Shown here: piece by piece, positions 16,761 to 25,557 of the stretch | Numbering within the stretch: the first letter of the stretch is position 1 | Layout: each line of letters starts with the position of its first letter | Source: an uncultured Flavobacteriaceae bacterium | GTDB taxonomy: Bacteria; Bacteroidota; Bacteroidia; Flavobacteriales; Flavobacteriaceae | Assembly: GCA_947493535.1 (NCBI GenBank) | Contig: CANLRK010000001.1 | Coordinates: forward strand, 522,879 to 586,878 | Direction of reading: 5' to 3' | DNA length: 64,000 nucleotides | Position numbers and translations under genes: made by a program | The notes under the pieces: model-generated | The model's database searches: none | Told to the model about the DNA's origin: nothing | The model's input: only the letters and a program-made list of their open reading frames with translations

Positions 16761-17768
16761 ATGAAAAATATGAGTCAGAAAAAATATGCCGTTATAGGAG
16801 GAGGTAGTTGGGCAACAGCCATTGTTAAAATGCTGTGTGAAAACTGTTCGGGTATTGGCTGGTATATGCGTAATGAAGCTGCTATAGAGCATTTACTTAC
16901 CGAATATCACAATCCTAACTATTTGAGTTCGGTAGAATTTGATATAGAAAAGCTTAATGTAAGTTCGGATATTAACAAGGTAGTTGACGCCGCAGATGTG
17001 GTAATATTTGCCATACCATCAGCGTTTGTTTTTTCAGAATTGAAACACTTAAAGGTGTCTTTACAAGACAAAATAGTGTTTTCGGCTATAAAAGGAATTG
17101 TGCCAGAAACGAATTTAATTGTAGGTGAGCACTTTCATAACGAATATAATATACCTTTTGAAAATATCGGCGTAATTACAGGGCCTTGTCATGCAGAGGA
17201 GGTAGCCTTAGAGCGGTTGTCTTATTTAACCATAGCTAGCGCAAGTGAAGAGAACGCAAAGTTAGTGGCTAATGCATTATCTAGCTGGTATATTAATTGT
17301 AAAATTTCTGATGATATTATCGGTACTGAATATGCTGCTATGTTAAAAAACATTTATGCTATTGCAGCAGGAATAGCACATGGTTTAGGATATGGTGATA
17401 ATTTTCAGAGTGTGTTAATGAGTAATAGTATTCGTGAAATGAAGCGTTTTATAAAGAAACGTCATAAAATGAAGCGTAATATTAATAATTCGGCCTATTT
17501 AGGTGATTTGTTAGTGACAGGATATTCTACTTTTAGTAGAAATAGAATGTTTGGAAACATGATTGGAAAAGGATATACGGTAAAGTCGGCTCAAATGGAA
17601 ATGAGTATGGTGGCCGAAGGCTATTACGCTACGAATTGTGCTCATAAACTTAATAAGGCCAGTAAAAAAGTAGCGAGAACACCTATTATTGACGCAGTTT
17701 TTGATGTGTTGTATGAAGATAAAAACCCGAAAAAGGTGTTTAAAAAATTAACAGAACGATTAGATTAA
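16761..17768 (+). CDS. gpsA: Glycerol-3-phosphate dehydrogenase [NAD(P)+]
   Basis: 335 residues. Reduces dihydroxyacetone phosphate to sn-glycerol 3-phosphate for phospholipid synthesis. Rossmann motif GGGSWATA (13-20), GPCHAEEV around residue 136, and the EYAAMLKNIYAIAAG helix with the catalytic lysine near 198. A second in-frame ATG three codons in (MSQKKYAVIG) is an equally good start. Single gene followed by a bidirectional terminator. Confidence 0.96.
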   Translation: MKNMSQKKYAVIGGGSWATAIVKMLCENCSGIGWYMRNEAAIEHLLTEYHNPNYLSSVEFDIEKLNVSSDINKVVDAADVVIFAIPSAFVFSELKHLKVSLQDKIVFSAIKGIVPETNLIVGEHFHNEYNIPFENIGVITGPCHAEEVALERLSYLTIASASEENAKLVANALSSWYINCKISDDIIGTEYAAMLKNIYAIAAGIAHGLGYGDNFQSVLMSNSIREMKRFIKKRHKMKRNINNSAYLGDLLVTGYSTFSRNRMFGNMIGKGYTVKSAQMEMSMVAEGYYATNCAHKLNKASKKVARTPIIDAVFDVLYEDKNPKKVFKKLTERLD

Positions 17769-17772
17769 AATA

Positions 17773-17800
17773 AAAAAGAGGCTTATATAAGCCTCTTTTT
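17773..17800. terminator. Bidirectional terminator after gpsA
   Basis: Near-perfect 28-bp palindrome: A5 GAGGC, AT-rich centre, GCCTC T5. Placed between the convergent gpsA and a hypothetical gene. Confidence 0.92.
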
Positions 17801-18194
17801 ATTTCATCAATACTCCTTTATATTCCATGTGTGGTATAGCTCTTAAAGCGTTTTTATTGATAGAGTTTTTCGGGAAAATATATTTCTTATCATACAGTTT
17901 ACTTTCAGCAAAATAACTCACGCTAAACTTATTATTTAATTTGAAGACATCTTCCATCATGAGTTCTATTTTAGCATAAGATTTTTTAGGAATAATAGGC
18001 ATAGCATGACGCATTTTTGATGTGCGCCTATCAGCATCATACCCTTCAGTAACAACAAAAACCATTTCCAAATCCGTATCTAAATCGTTAATAAGGTAAG
18101 CATTCCAATCGTCAAATTCGTACTCTGGATTATACTCCAATACAATAGCTATATAAACTCCTTCAGATTTTGGAATTTCGATGTCTTTTCTCAT
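17799..18194 (-). CDS. Conserved hypothetical protein
   Basis: 131 residues from MRKDIEIPKSEG; a start three codons upstream is possible. No signal peptide or membrane helix. Acidic N-terminal half with EYNPEYEFDDWNAYLIND, then a basic patch and a final HMEYKGVLMK. I do not recognise a named domain; the sequence looks like a compact cytosolic beta-rich protein. Lies downstream of the TonB receptor gene on the same strand by about 50 bp reading the other way, so co-transcription is unproven. Confidence 0.75.
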   Translation of the reverse strand: MRKDIEIPKSEGVYIAIVLEYNPEYEFDDWNAYLINDLDTDLEMVFVVTEGYDADRRTSKMRHAMPIIPKKSYAKIELMMEDVFKLNNKFSVSYFAESKLYDKKYIFPKNSINKNALRAIPHMEYKGVLMK

Positions 18195-18241
18195 GGTAAA
18201 CAATAATTATCGCGACAAAATTACATAAAAAAGTATTGGGT

Positions 18242-20590
18242 TTATAGCTTGGTTCCTACTTTTATCCCTATAAAGAAAGCTCTTGGGGTAGCAGGGCCAT
18301 ATACGTAATTACTATCTCTGTTTTTTCCAGAATCAAAATCTGTTTGATAGGCATCAAATATGTTTTTCATACCTCCATATATTTGCAGTTGTGTGTCGGT
18401 TTGTTTAAGGTTAAACGTATAACTTGACTTTAAACCTAGTTCCCAAAATGCGTCTGTTGTAATGTAAGCATCTGTAGTTTGCTCTGGTGCACCAGCCAAA
18501 TGTGCCAATTCCATTGTTCCGGTATATACCATGTTTATACTGGTGTTAAAATGTTTTGAAGCAGAGGTGTAGCTTGCTGTAGCATAACCATAATTATTTG
18601 GTGTACGTAAAAAAACACGCTTCTTGATTTGGCCATCAATATTTTCAACAGGACTATCATACTTGCTTGACTGCAAGGTGTAGCCAGCTTCAAGTTGTAT
18701 TAATTTGTTAAAATTAGCACGCCCTTCTAAGGTAATTCCTTTTACTGTAGCCCCATCGCCATTACGTTTTGTAAAAATTTCACCGTGCTCATCTTCTCCT
18801 TCAGGATCTAAATAAAAGGCATCATCTAAATGAGTGTAAAACCCTTCAAGGGTAAATCCTGCTATAAAATGTTCATTACCTTTATCGTAATTAATAGAGG
18901 TGGTATAGGTATTAGAGCGTTCTCTTTTTAAATTGTCTGCCAGTTGAACTCTAGATACTCCTCCGCCAGCAAAGGCAATGTGCAAGTCCGTATCAAAAGC
19001 CTGTGGTGCTCTAAATCCAGTGCCCCAGGTAGCTCTAAACTGAGCTTTCCCAAAGGGTTTATAAAGTAAGGAAACACGTGGGCTGGCTATGTTATTGATA
19101 AGGTGTTTGTTATTGCTAAAGTCTTTTAATTTATGGTTGTCATAGCGTATGCCCGTTAACAAGTTTAATTTTTGAGTGATATCCCAATCACTCTGTACAA
19201 ATACACTAGTGTTTTTGGTTTGCTGATCTACTTTGTAAGTATAAGCCTCAATTTCATCAAATACTTCATCTTGTACGTATTCTGTTCCGAAAGTAATAAC
19301 ATTACTACCTCCTAAAAAGGAATTAAGACGGTGGTTTAGCTGTAAACCTCCTTGCATGGTTAAGTTTGTAGATGTACCATAAGGAGGGTTTTCTATGTGA
19401 TTGTTATAAGCAATTACATCTGATTGATTGGGTTGAATTCCTGTATAATGATCTCTATTGGTATGTTGTGTTGCAAAATAGGTTATAAAAGAGCTGTTAC
19501 TTTCATTAAAGTTAAGTTGATAATCAATATTTCCTATAAAAACATTATGCGTTCGTTCTTCTGATTGCTCGGTTAAATGAGCGGGTTTGTTAATTAGCTC
19601 ACCACCATAACGGTATTCATTTAATTTACTAAGACTTACTTCTAACTTTTGGTTTTCGGCAGGCAGGAAAAATAAGTTTGTGCCAAAGGATAGGTTTTTT
19701 AGCTCTGGCAATTCAGAGAAGTTATCCTTATTAGCGTCATAAGCATTACGATTTCTGTTGTTAACAAAAAAAGTAGCACCTGTTGTATTGTTTTTTGATA
19801 CTACTGTTGCATTACCACTGATATTGTTTTCAGGAGTGCCTTTAAAGTTTTGATGTGTATAGCTAATTTCGTAGTTATTTTTTCTCGGAATTTTAGTAAT
19901 AACATTCACCGTTCCACCAATAGCACTAGAGCCATATAATGCAGAGCCACCACCTCTAACTACCTCTATTCTATCAATCATATTTGTAGGTATTTGCTCC
20001 ATACCGTATAAACCAGTTAATGGACTAAAAATTGGTCGTCCGTTTATTAGTATTTGTGAATACCCTCCTGCTAAACCATTCATACGAAGTTGTGTGTAAT
20101 TACAGGTTTGACAATCAGTTTCTACACGCAAACCTGTTTGAAATTTTAATCCTTCTGATAAGGTACATGCTTGCACATTGTCAAGTGTTTTGCTGTTAAT
20201 AACATTAACAATTACAGCCGAGTTTGTTTGCTTTTTATATGTTCTTGTACCTGTAATTACTACTTGATCAAGATTAGCTATGGCTTCGGTTAATTTAAAA
20301 TTAAGAGTAGTATTGTCATCAATATGAACATTTTGTTCTAAAGTAGTATACCCCATAGCTTGAACTACAATAGTGTATTGTCCGTGTGTAACTGTAAGCG
20401 TGTAATTTCCAGTTTCATCACAAACCGTACCTGATGAGCTTCCTTTTATTAATATAGTAGCAAAGGGAACGGGAGTATTGTTGTTGGAAACAGTCCCGCT
20501 TATATTAAACTTTTCGTTTGGATTATGTTGTGAAAAACATAATAAACTTGAACAAATGAATAAAAAGAAAAGCAAAGTTTTTGTAGGCAT
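18242..20590 (-). CDS. TonB-dependent outer-membrane receptor, probably for a metal
   Basis: 782 residues. Signal peptide (about 1-20), a carboxypeptidase-regulatory-like beta-sandwich (about 25-105, FNISGTVSNNNTPVPFATILIKG), a plug domain (about 110-230) with QLRMNGL and IDRIEVVRGGGSALYG, then a beta-barrel ending in aromatic strands. The plug has a CQTC pair before QLRMNGL. It is divergent from a DtxR/MntR regulator and a Mn/Zn ABC transporter operon and shares an operator-like sequence with them, so metal or metallophore uptake across the outer membrane is the best inference. Substrate is not proven. Confidence 0.92.
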   Translation of the reverse strand: MPTKTLLFFLFICSSLLCFSQHNPNEKFNISGTVSNNNTPVPFATILIKGSSSGTVCDETGNYTLTVTHGQYTIVVQAMGYTTLEQNVHIDDNTTLNFKLTEAIANLDQVVITGTRTYKKQTNSAVIVNVINSKTLDNVQACTLSEGLKFQTGLRVETDCQTCNYTQLRMNGLAGGYSQILINGRPIFSPLTGLYGMEQIPTNMIDRIEVVRGGGSALYGSSAIGGTVNVITKIPRKNNYEISYTHQNFKGTPENNISGNATVVSKNNTTGATFFVNNRNRNAYDANKDNFSELPELKNLSFGTNLFFLPAENQKLEVSLSKLNEYRYGGELINKPAHLTEQSEERTHNVFIGNIDYQLNFNESNSSFITYFATQHTNRDHYTGIQPNQSDVIAYNNHIENPPYGTSTNLTMQGGLQLNHRLNSFLGGSNVITFGTEYVQDEVFDEIEAYTYKVDQQTKNTSVFVQSDWDITQKLNLLTGIRYDNHKLKDFSNNKHLINNIASPRVSLLYKPFGKAQFRATWGTGFRAPQAFDTDLHIAFAGGGVSRVQLADNLKRERSNTYTTSINYDKGNEHFIAGFTLEGFYTHLDDAFYLDPEGEDEHGEIFTKRNGDGATVKGITLEGRANFNKLIQLEAGYTLQSSKYDSPVENIDGQIKKRVFLRTPNNYGYATASYTSASKHFNTSINMVYTGTMELAHLAGAPEQTTDAYITTDAFWELGLKSSYTFNLKQTDTQLQIYGGMKNIFDAYQTDFDSGKNRDSNYVYGPATPRAFFIGIKVGTKL

Positions 20591-20605
20591 AAAAAATGTT
20601 TTTTA

Positions 20606-20613
20606 CAAAACTA
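20606..20613 (-). promoter_or_regulatory. Candidate -7 box for the TonB receptor gene
   Basis: Minus strand TAGTTTTG fits TAnnTTTG, 15 nt before the receptor start. The DtxR-like operator covers the spacer just upstream of it. Confidence 0.55.
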
Positions 20614-20619
20614 ATTTAT

Positions 20620-20639
20620 TTTTTAGATTAACCTAAAAA
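20620..20639. promoter_or_regulatory. Candidate DtxR/MntR operator
   Basis: TTTTTAG-ATTAAC-CTAAAAA: perfect 7-bp arms around a 6-nt centre, with further AT symmetry outside. The core TTAGATTAACCTAA resembles DtxR/IdeR-type sites (TTAGGTTAGCCTAA). It sits between the promoters of the receptor and the regulator gene. Confidence 0.65.
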
Positions 20640-20668
20640 TAAATTAAAATTCATCTAAACAAAATTTG

Positions 20669-20676
20669 TAACTTTG
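20669..20676 (+). promoter_or_regulatory. Candidate -7 box for the mntR operon
   Basis: TAACTTTG fits TAnnTTTG and lies 15 nt before the regulator ATG at 20692; the same distance as for the divergent receptor gene. Confidence 0.6.
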
Positions 20677-20691
20677 TCTAAAAAAATAGAA

Positions 20692-21351
20692 ATGCTTTCT
20701 AAGTCTGAAGAAAATTATTTAAAAGCCATATTTCACTTGAGTATAAAAACGGAAAAAGGGATAAGCACCAACGCTATTGCGCAGCAATTAGACACTAAGG
20801 CTTCATCGGTAACCGATATGGTTAAAAGATTAGCAGAAAAAGAGTTGGTTTTTTATAAAAAATACCAAGGAGTAGAGTTAACTGCTAGTGGAGAAAAAAT
20901 TGCGGCTAATGTAATTCGGAAGCATAGGTTATGGGAAGTGTTATTAGTGGAAAAATTCAATTTTAATTGGGATGAGGTGCACGAAGTTGCAGAACAGTTA
21001 GAACACATTCATTCAGAAAAGCTGATAAATGAATTGGATGCATTTTTAGGGCATCCAAAATACGATCCGCATGGAGACCCTATTCCGGACAAAGAAGGTA
21101 ATATTAATTTTGTCGAAAAAGCGTTGTTGTCAACAATTGCTATAACAGAAAAAGCTCTATGCGTTGGGGTTAAAGATACTTCTTCAGATTTTTTAAGGTA
21201 TTTGGATAAACAAGGAATAGCCTTAGGAAAAGAAATTAAGGTGTTGGAAAAAGAAGCTTTTGATAATTCTATGCAAATAGAAATAGAAGGTAATCAGTTT
21301 GTGATATCACAGCAAATTGCAAATAACATATATGTAAAAAATAAAGGATGA
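20692..21351 (+). CDS. mntR: DtxR/MntR family metal-dependent transcriptional regulator
   Basis: 219 residues from MLSKSEENYLKAIF; an earlier in-frame start lies inside the promoter spacer. Winged helix N-terminal domain (about 1-65, NAIAQQLDTKASSVTDMVKRL), dimerisation/metal-binding domain with HRLWEVLLVEKFNFNWDEVHEVAEQLEH and GHPKYDPHGDPIPD, and a C-terminal FeoA/SH3-like domain (about 145-215). Represses metal uptake when loaded with Mn2+ or Fe2+. First gene of the ABC operon, overlapping the next gene by 4 nt. Confidence 0.93.
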   Translation: MLSKSEENYLKAIFHLSIKTEKGISTNAIAQQLDTKASSVTDMVKRLAEKELVFYKKYQGVELTASGEKIAANVIRKHRLWEVLLVEKFNFNWDEVHEVAEQLEHIHSEKLINELDAFLGHPKYDPHGDPIPDKEGNINFVEKALLSTIAITEKALCVGVKDTSSDFLRYLDKQGIALGKEIKVLEKEAFDNSMQIEIEGNQFVISQQIANNIYVKNKG

Positions 21352-22262
21352 AAAAATATAGTGTAATATTAATATTATTACTGCTTTTAGCGTGTAAGAA
21401 AACAGAAGATAAGTTACAAGTAGGAAAATTACACGTGGTAACTACAACATCGCAAGTTACTGATTTGGTAAATGAAATCGCCGGAGCTAATGTTGTTGTA
21501 GAAGGCTTAATGGGTGCTGGTGTTGATCCGCATTTGTATAAAGCAAGCGAAGGTGATGTAACCAAGTTTTATAATGCTGATGTGATTTTTTATAACGGAT
21601 TGCATTTAGAAGGAAAACTTGAGGATGTGTTTGAAAAAATGCGTCACCAAAATAAAAAGACTATTGCTGTTGCAGAGGCTCTTGATAAAACAGAGTTAAT
21701 TGCATCTGAAGATTTTGCGTCGAGCTATGATCCTCATTTTTGGTTTTCTATTCCCAATTGGAAAAAAGCAGCTAATTATGTGGCTAATCAATTAAAACAA
21801 ATTGATCCGAAAAATCAGCAAGCCTATACCGAAAATGCTAAAAAATACATTCAAAAACTAGAGGTATTAGAACGTACAATTGCAAACCAGTTAACAAAAC
21901 TGCCTAAAGAACAACGTGTTTTAGTTACGGCCCATGATGCTTTTGCATATTTCGGACAAGAGCACGGTTTTAATGTAGTTAGTCTTCAAGGTTTATCAAC
22001 GGCAACAGAGGCAGGTGTGAAAGATGTACAGCGAATAACGGAATTTATTATAACCCATGAAGTAAAAGCTATTTTTGTAGAAAGCTCGGTGCCAGTAAGA
22101 ACTGTTGAAGCTTTACAAGCAGCAGTAAGAGCTAAGAATCATGAAGTACGCATTGGGGGTACGTTATTTTCTGATGCACTAGGTAATCCTGAAACAAAAG
22201 AAGGAACCTATGTAGGAATGTATGAATATAACATGCGAACAATTGTAAATGCATTAAAATAA
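21348..22262 (+). CDS. mntA: Metal ABC transporter substrate-binding lipoprotein
   Basis: 304 residues of the cluster 9 (TroA/PsaA/ZnuA) family. Lipobox ending at Cys16 (LLLLACKKT). Four metal ligands are apparent: His in GVDPHLY, His in YDPHFWF, Glu in IFVESSVP and Asp in LFSDALG. His-His-Glu-Asp ligands are those of Mn/Zn binding proteins, and there is no His-rich zinc loop, which favours manganese. Overlaps mntR by 4 nt and the ATPase gene by 1 nt. Confidence 0.94.
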   Translation: MKKYSVILILLLLLACKKTEDKLQVGKLHVVTTTSQVTDLVNEIAGANVVVEGLMGAGVDPHLYKASEGDVTKFYNADVIFYNGLHLEGKLEDVFEKMRHQNKKTIAVAEALDKTELIASEDFASSYDPHFWFSIPNWKKAANYVANQLKQIDPKNQQAYTENAKKYIQKLEVLERTIANQLTKLPKEQRVLVTAHDAFAYFGQEHGFNVVSLQGLSTATEAGVKDVQRITEFIITHEVKAIFVESSVPVRTVEALQAAVRAKNHEVRIGGTLFSDALGNPETKEGTYVGMYEYNMRTIVNALK

Positions 22263-22999
22263 TGGAAAAGGAAGTTGCGGTTGCTATTGATGATTTAACG
22301 GTTGCTTATAACTACAAGCCCGTACTGTGGGATATTGATTTAGCTATTCCTAAAGGGGTTTTAATGGCGATTGTTGGTCCTAATGGAGCTGGAAAAAGTA
22401 CGTTAATTAAATCAATATTAGGAATTATAAAACCTATTGCTGGTTCAGTTACGGTATTTGGAAAACCATATACTAAGCAACGAAAAAAAGTAGCTTACGT
22501 ACCTCAGAAAGGAAGCGTTGATTGGGATTTCCCTACAACAGCACTAGATGTTGTTTTAATGGGAACCTACGGTAGTTTAGGCTGGATAAAACGACCAGGT
22601 AAAACTCAAAAAAAAGCAGCATTAGAAGCTTTAGAAAAAGTAGGAATGCTTCCGTTTAAAAACAGGCAAATAAGTCAGCTTTCTGGTGGGCAACAACAAC
22701 GGATATTTTTAGCAAGAGCTTTGGTGCAAAATGCAGAAATTTATTTTATGGATGAGCCTTTTCAAGGGGTTGATGCTACAACAGAAAAAGCAATAATTAA
22801 TATTTTAAAAGCATTGCGAAAAGCAGGGAAAACGGTGGTTGTTGTGCATCATGATTTACAAACAGTACCAGAATATTTTGATTGGGTTACATTTTTAAAT
22901 GTTAAAAAAATTGCAACAGGACCTGTGAAAGATATTTTTAACAATGAAAACTTAATTAAAACCTACGGTATTAATTATCAAGTAAGTATTCAAGAGTAG
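22262..22999 (+). CDS. mntB: Metal ABC transporter ATP-binding protein
   Basis: 245 residues. Walker A GPNGAGKS (39-46), signature LSGGQQQR, Walker B YFMDEPF, and the switch histidine in VVHHDL. Closest in pattern to Mn/Zn/Fe (MntB/ZnuC/TroB) ATPases. Supplies energy to the two permease subunits encoded next; overlaps both neighbours by 1 nt. Confidence 0.96.
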   Translation: MEKEVAVAIDDLTVAYNYKPVLWDIDLAIPKGVLMAIVGPNGAGKSTLIKSILGIIKPIAGSVTVFGKPYTKQRKKVAYVPQKGSVDWDFPTTALDVVLMGTYGSLGWIKRPGKTQKKAALEALEKVGMLPFKNRQISQLSGGQQQRIFLARALVQNAEIYFMDEPFQGVDATTEKAIINILKALRKAGKTVVVVHHDLQTVPEYFDWVTFLNVKKIATGPVKDIFNNENLIKTYGINYQVSIQE

Positions 23000-24132
23000 T
23001 GATGATTGATTTAGTGGACTATATAGAACAAATATTTTCTGATTATACTTTCAGAACCATAAGTATAGGTACCGCTGTTTTAGGAGCTGTTTGTGGTATG
23101 TTGGGGTGTTTTGCAGTATTACGTAAACAAAGTCTTTTAGGTGATGCTATTTCGCACGCAGCATTACCTGGTATAGCTATAGCTTTTTTAATAACAGGAG
23201 CAAAAGATAATAGCACATTATTGTTGGGAGCATTAATAAGCGGATTGTTAGGTGCGTATTGGATTAAGTCAATTACAGCAAAAACGCACTTAAAATCGGA
23301 TACTGCTTTAGGTTTGATACTTTCATTGTTTTTTGGAGTAGGAATGTTACTACTTACATTCATTCAAAAACAACCCAATGCAAATCAAGCAGGGTTAGAT
23401 AAATATTTGTTTGGGCAAGCAGCTACTTTGTTAGAAAAAGATATTTGGTTAATGATTTTTGTAACTGTTATTTGTTTACTTGTTTTATTGTTGTTCTGGA
23501 AAGAATTTAAACTGCTGTTGTTTGATGCCGATTATACTAAAACATTGGGTTTTAATATTAAGTTATTAGATGTATTAATTACATCTTTTATAGTAATAGC
23601 TATTATACTTGGTTTACAGACTGTAGGTGTGGTGTTAATGAGTGCATTATTATTAGCTCCTGCGGCGGCGGCTAGGCAATGGACTAATAGCTTAGGGGTA
23701 ATGGTAGTTATTGCAGGGGTTTTTGGAGCTTTATCTGGAGTTTTAGGAACAGGTATAAGTGCGATGCAATCAAATTTATCTACAGGTCCGGTAATTGTAT
23801 TAGTGGCTTCTGTAATTGTATTAATTTCATTTGTGTTTTCTCCTAGTAGAGGTTTGTTGTTTAAAGAAATTAGATTTAGGAAAAACCGAAACGACATCAA
23901 ACTACATAAAACATTAGCTTTTATGTATGATATAGCTAAAAGCCATGAGAATATTTCTCACCCACATACTATAAAGATATTAAACAACTTTCAAGGGTAC
24001 ACCAAAAAGTCTTTATATAAGCTAGAACAAGAGGGTCTTATAAAGATAGATGGAGCAAATTGGTATTTGACCGAAGAAGGGTTTTACAAGGCGAAAAACT
24101 TATACAATCAAAATGTTTCATTAGATGACTAG
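22999..24132 (+). CDS. mntC: Metal ABC transporter permease with C-terminal winged-helix-like extension (1)
   Basis: 377 residues, about 100 more than a plain ZnuB/MntC permease. Residues 1-275 form the FecCD-like membrane domain with the family segment LGDAISHAALPGIAIAF near 45-61. The C-terminal part (about 290-370) is soluble and looks like a winged helix: a helical stretch, YTKKSLYKLEQEGLIKIDG, and a short hairpin before LTEEGFYKA. Such DtxR-like tails occur on these permeases in Bacteroidota and some other phyla; their role is unclear. Overlaps the next permease by 8 nt. Confidence 0.93.
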   Translation: MMIDLVDYIEQIFSDYTFRTISIGTAVLGAVCGMLGCFAVLRKQSLLGDAISHAALPGIAIAFLITGAKDNSTLLLGALISGLLGAYWIKSITAKTHLKSDTALGLILSLFFGVGMLLLTFIQKQPNANQAGLDKYLFGQAATLLEKDIWLMIFVTVICLLVLLLFWKEFKLLLFDADYTKTLGFNIKLLDVLITSFIVIAIILGLQTVGVVLMSALLLAPAAAARQWTNSLGVMVVIAGVFGALSGVLGTGISAMQSNLSTGPVIVLVASVIVLISFVFSPSRGLLFKEIRFRKNRNDIKLHKTLAFMYDIAKSHENISHPHTIKILNNFQGYTKKSLYKLEQEGLIKIDGANWYLTEEGFYKAKNLYNQNVSLDD

Positions 24133-25285
24133 TGCACAAATCGTAATACAATTAATAGCAAGTTTAACAGCAATAGCCTGTGCTATACCTGGAGTATTTT
24201 TAGTGCTTAGAAAAATGGCCTTAATTAGTGATGCGATTAGCCATGCTATATTACCTGGTATAGTTGTCGGGTTTTTTATTACACATGACATGTCATCTCC
24301 TGTGTTAATTATTTTGGCTGCATTAACAGGGATACTCACCGTTTTTTTAGTAGAGTTTATTCAAAAAACAGGTTTGGTAAAAGAAGATACAGCTATTGGC
24401 TTAATATTTCCCGCTCTATTTAGTATTGGAGTAATTTTAATAGCAAAAAATGCTAATGATGTGCATTTAGATATTGATGCTGTTTTGTTAGGGGAACTTG
24501 CTTTTGCACCATTTGATAGAGTAGTATATAATGGAATAGACTTTGGGCCAAAAGCACTTTGGGTAATAGGAAGTATTTTAAGTGCTATACTTATATTATT
24601 AGTTGCATTTTTTAAAGAAATAAAACTAAGTACTTTTGATGTAGGATTAGCCTCTGCATTAGGTTTTTCTCCTGCAATACTTCATTATGGTTTAATGACA
24701 GTAGCGTCGGTAACAACCGTTGGTGCTTTTGATGCTGTAGGAGCTATATTGGTAGTAGCTTTAACAATAGCACCAGCTGCAACAGCATATCTATTGACTA
24801 AAGATTTAAAAAAAATGTTATTCTTAGCTGTTGGTTTTGGGATATTTTCATCTATCTCTGGGTATTGGTTAGCGCATAATTTAGACGCTTCAATAGCGGG
24901 ATCAATAGCTACTATTTTAGGGGTACTTTTTTTATTAGTTTACTTATTTGCTCCTAAATCAGGAATGATATCTGTGGCATATAAACAACAACGTCAAAAA
25001 ATAGAGGTGTTACTATTAACTTTTTTATTACATTTAAGAAATCATAAAGAAAAGGAAGAGCGACATATAAATCATTTAAACGAACATATTAATTGGAAGA
25101 AGTCTCAATCAAAAAAAGTGTTAGACTTGGCTTTGAAAAATAATATGATTGAAGTTAATGCCAACGTTGTTGCTTTGACAGATAAAGGGAAAGTGTTTAC
25201 TGAAAACGCAATTAACTACATTACAGCAGGTAGCGAAGAAGCTATTGAAGAAATGAAAAAAGAGTTCTTTTTGTTTAGGGGGTAA
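24125..25285 (+). CDS. mntD: Metal ABC transporter permease with C-terminal winged-helix-like extension (2)
   Basis: 386 residues. Membrane domain 1-285 with SDAISHAILPGIVVGF; C-terminal soluble extension (about 295-385) with SKKVLDLALKNNMIEVNANVVAL, again winged-helix-like. Partners mntC in a heterodimeric channel. Last gene of the five-gene mntR-A-B-C-D operon. No clear terminator follows; the next gene has its own promoter. Confidence 0.93.
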   Translation: MTSAQIVIQLIASLTAIACAIPGVFLVLRKMALISDAISHAILPGIVVGFFITHDMSSPVLIILAALTGILTVFLVEFIQKTGLVKEDTAIGLIFPALFSIGVILIAKNANDVHLDIDAVLLGELAFAPFDRVVYNGIDFGPKALWVIGSILSAILILLVAFFKEIKLSTFDVGLASALGFSPAILHYGLMTVASVTTVGAFDAVGAILVVALTIAPAATAYLLTKDLKKMLFLAVGFGIFSSISGYWLAHNLDASIAGSIATILGVLFLLVYLFAPKSGMISVAYKQQRQKIEVLLLTFLLHLRNHKEKEERHINHLNEHINWKKSQSKKVLDLALKNNMIEVNANVVALTDKGKVFTENAINYITAGSEEAIEEMKKEFFLFRG

Positions 25286-25325
25286 AACAAAAAAACTAAT
25301 TTATTTCACAGTTAATTCGTTTTTT

Positions 25326-25356
25326 TTTGGTCAATACAATTTTTTTTATACTTTTA
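25326..25356 (+). promoter_or_regulatory. Promoter for the PID-CTERM-like small protein
   Basis: TTTG at 25326-25329, exactly 19 bp, then TACTTTTA (one mismatch to TAnnTTTG) at 25349-25356; start codon 6 nt further. Confidence 0.65.
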
Positions 25357-25362
25357 CAGCCT

Positions 25363-25557
25363 ATGAAAAATAGAACCAATATGAAATCGGGAGCATTATT
25401 AATACTAGTATTGTTACTTGCGTGTCCACTAGTTTTTTCTCAGGTACCGCCTGCGCCACAACAACCACCACCACAGTTACCTGTTAATGGGGGGCTTATA
25501 GCGTTAGTGTTGGCTGGTTTATTTTATGGGGTTAAAAAATCTCTAAAGAAGAAATAG
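25363..25557 (+). CDS. Small exported protein with PID-CTERM-like sorting signal
   Basis: 64 residues from the ATG at 25363; the upstream TTG-initiated frame overlaps the promoter. N-terminal signal peptide ending near VFSQ, a short proline-rich linker (PPAPQQPPPQ), then LPVNGGLIALVLAGLFYGVKK followed by a basic tail. This last part matches the PID-CTERM layout of Bacteroidota: a P-(I/V)-(D/N)-GG motif, one hydrophobic helix and a Lys-rich end. Nothing else is encoded, so the mature product is little more than the sorting signal. Convergent with ribE. Confidence 0.75.
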   Translation: MKNRTNMKSGALLILVLLLACPLVFSQVPPAPQQPPPQLPVNGGLIALVLAGLFYGVKKSLKKK

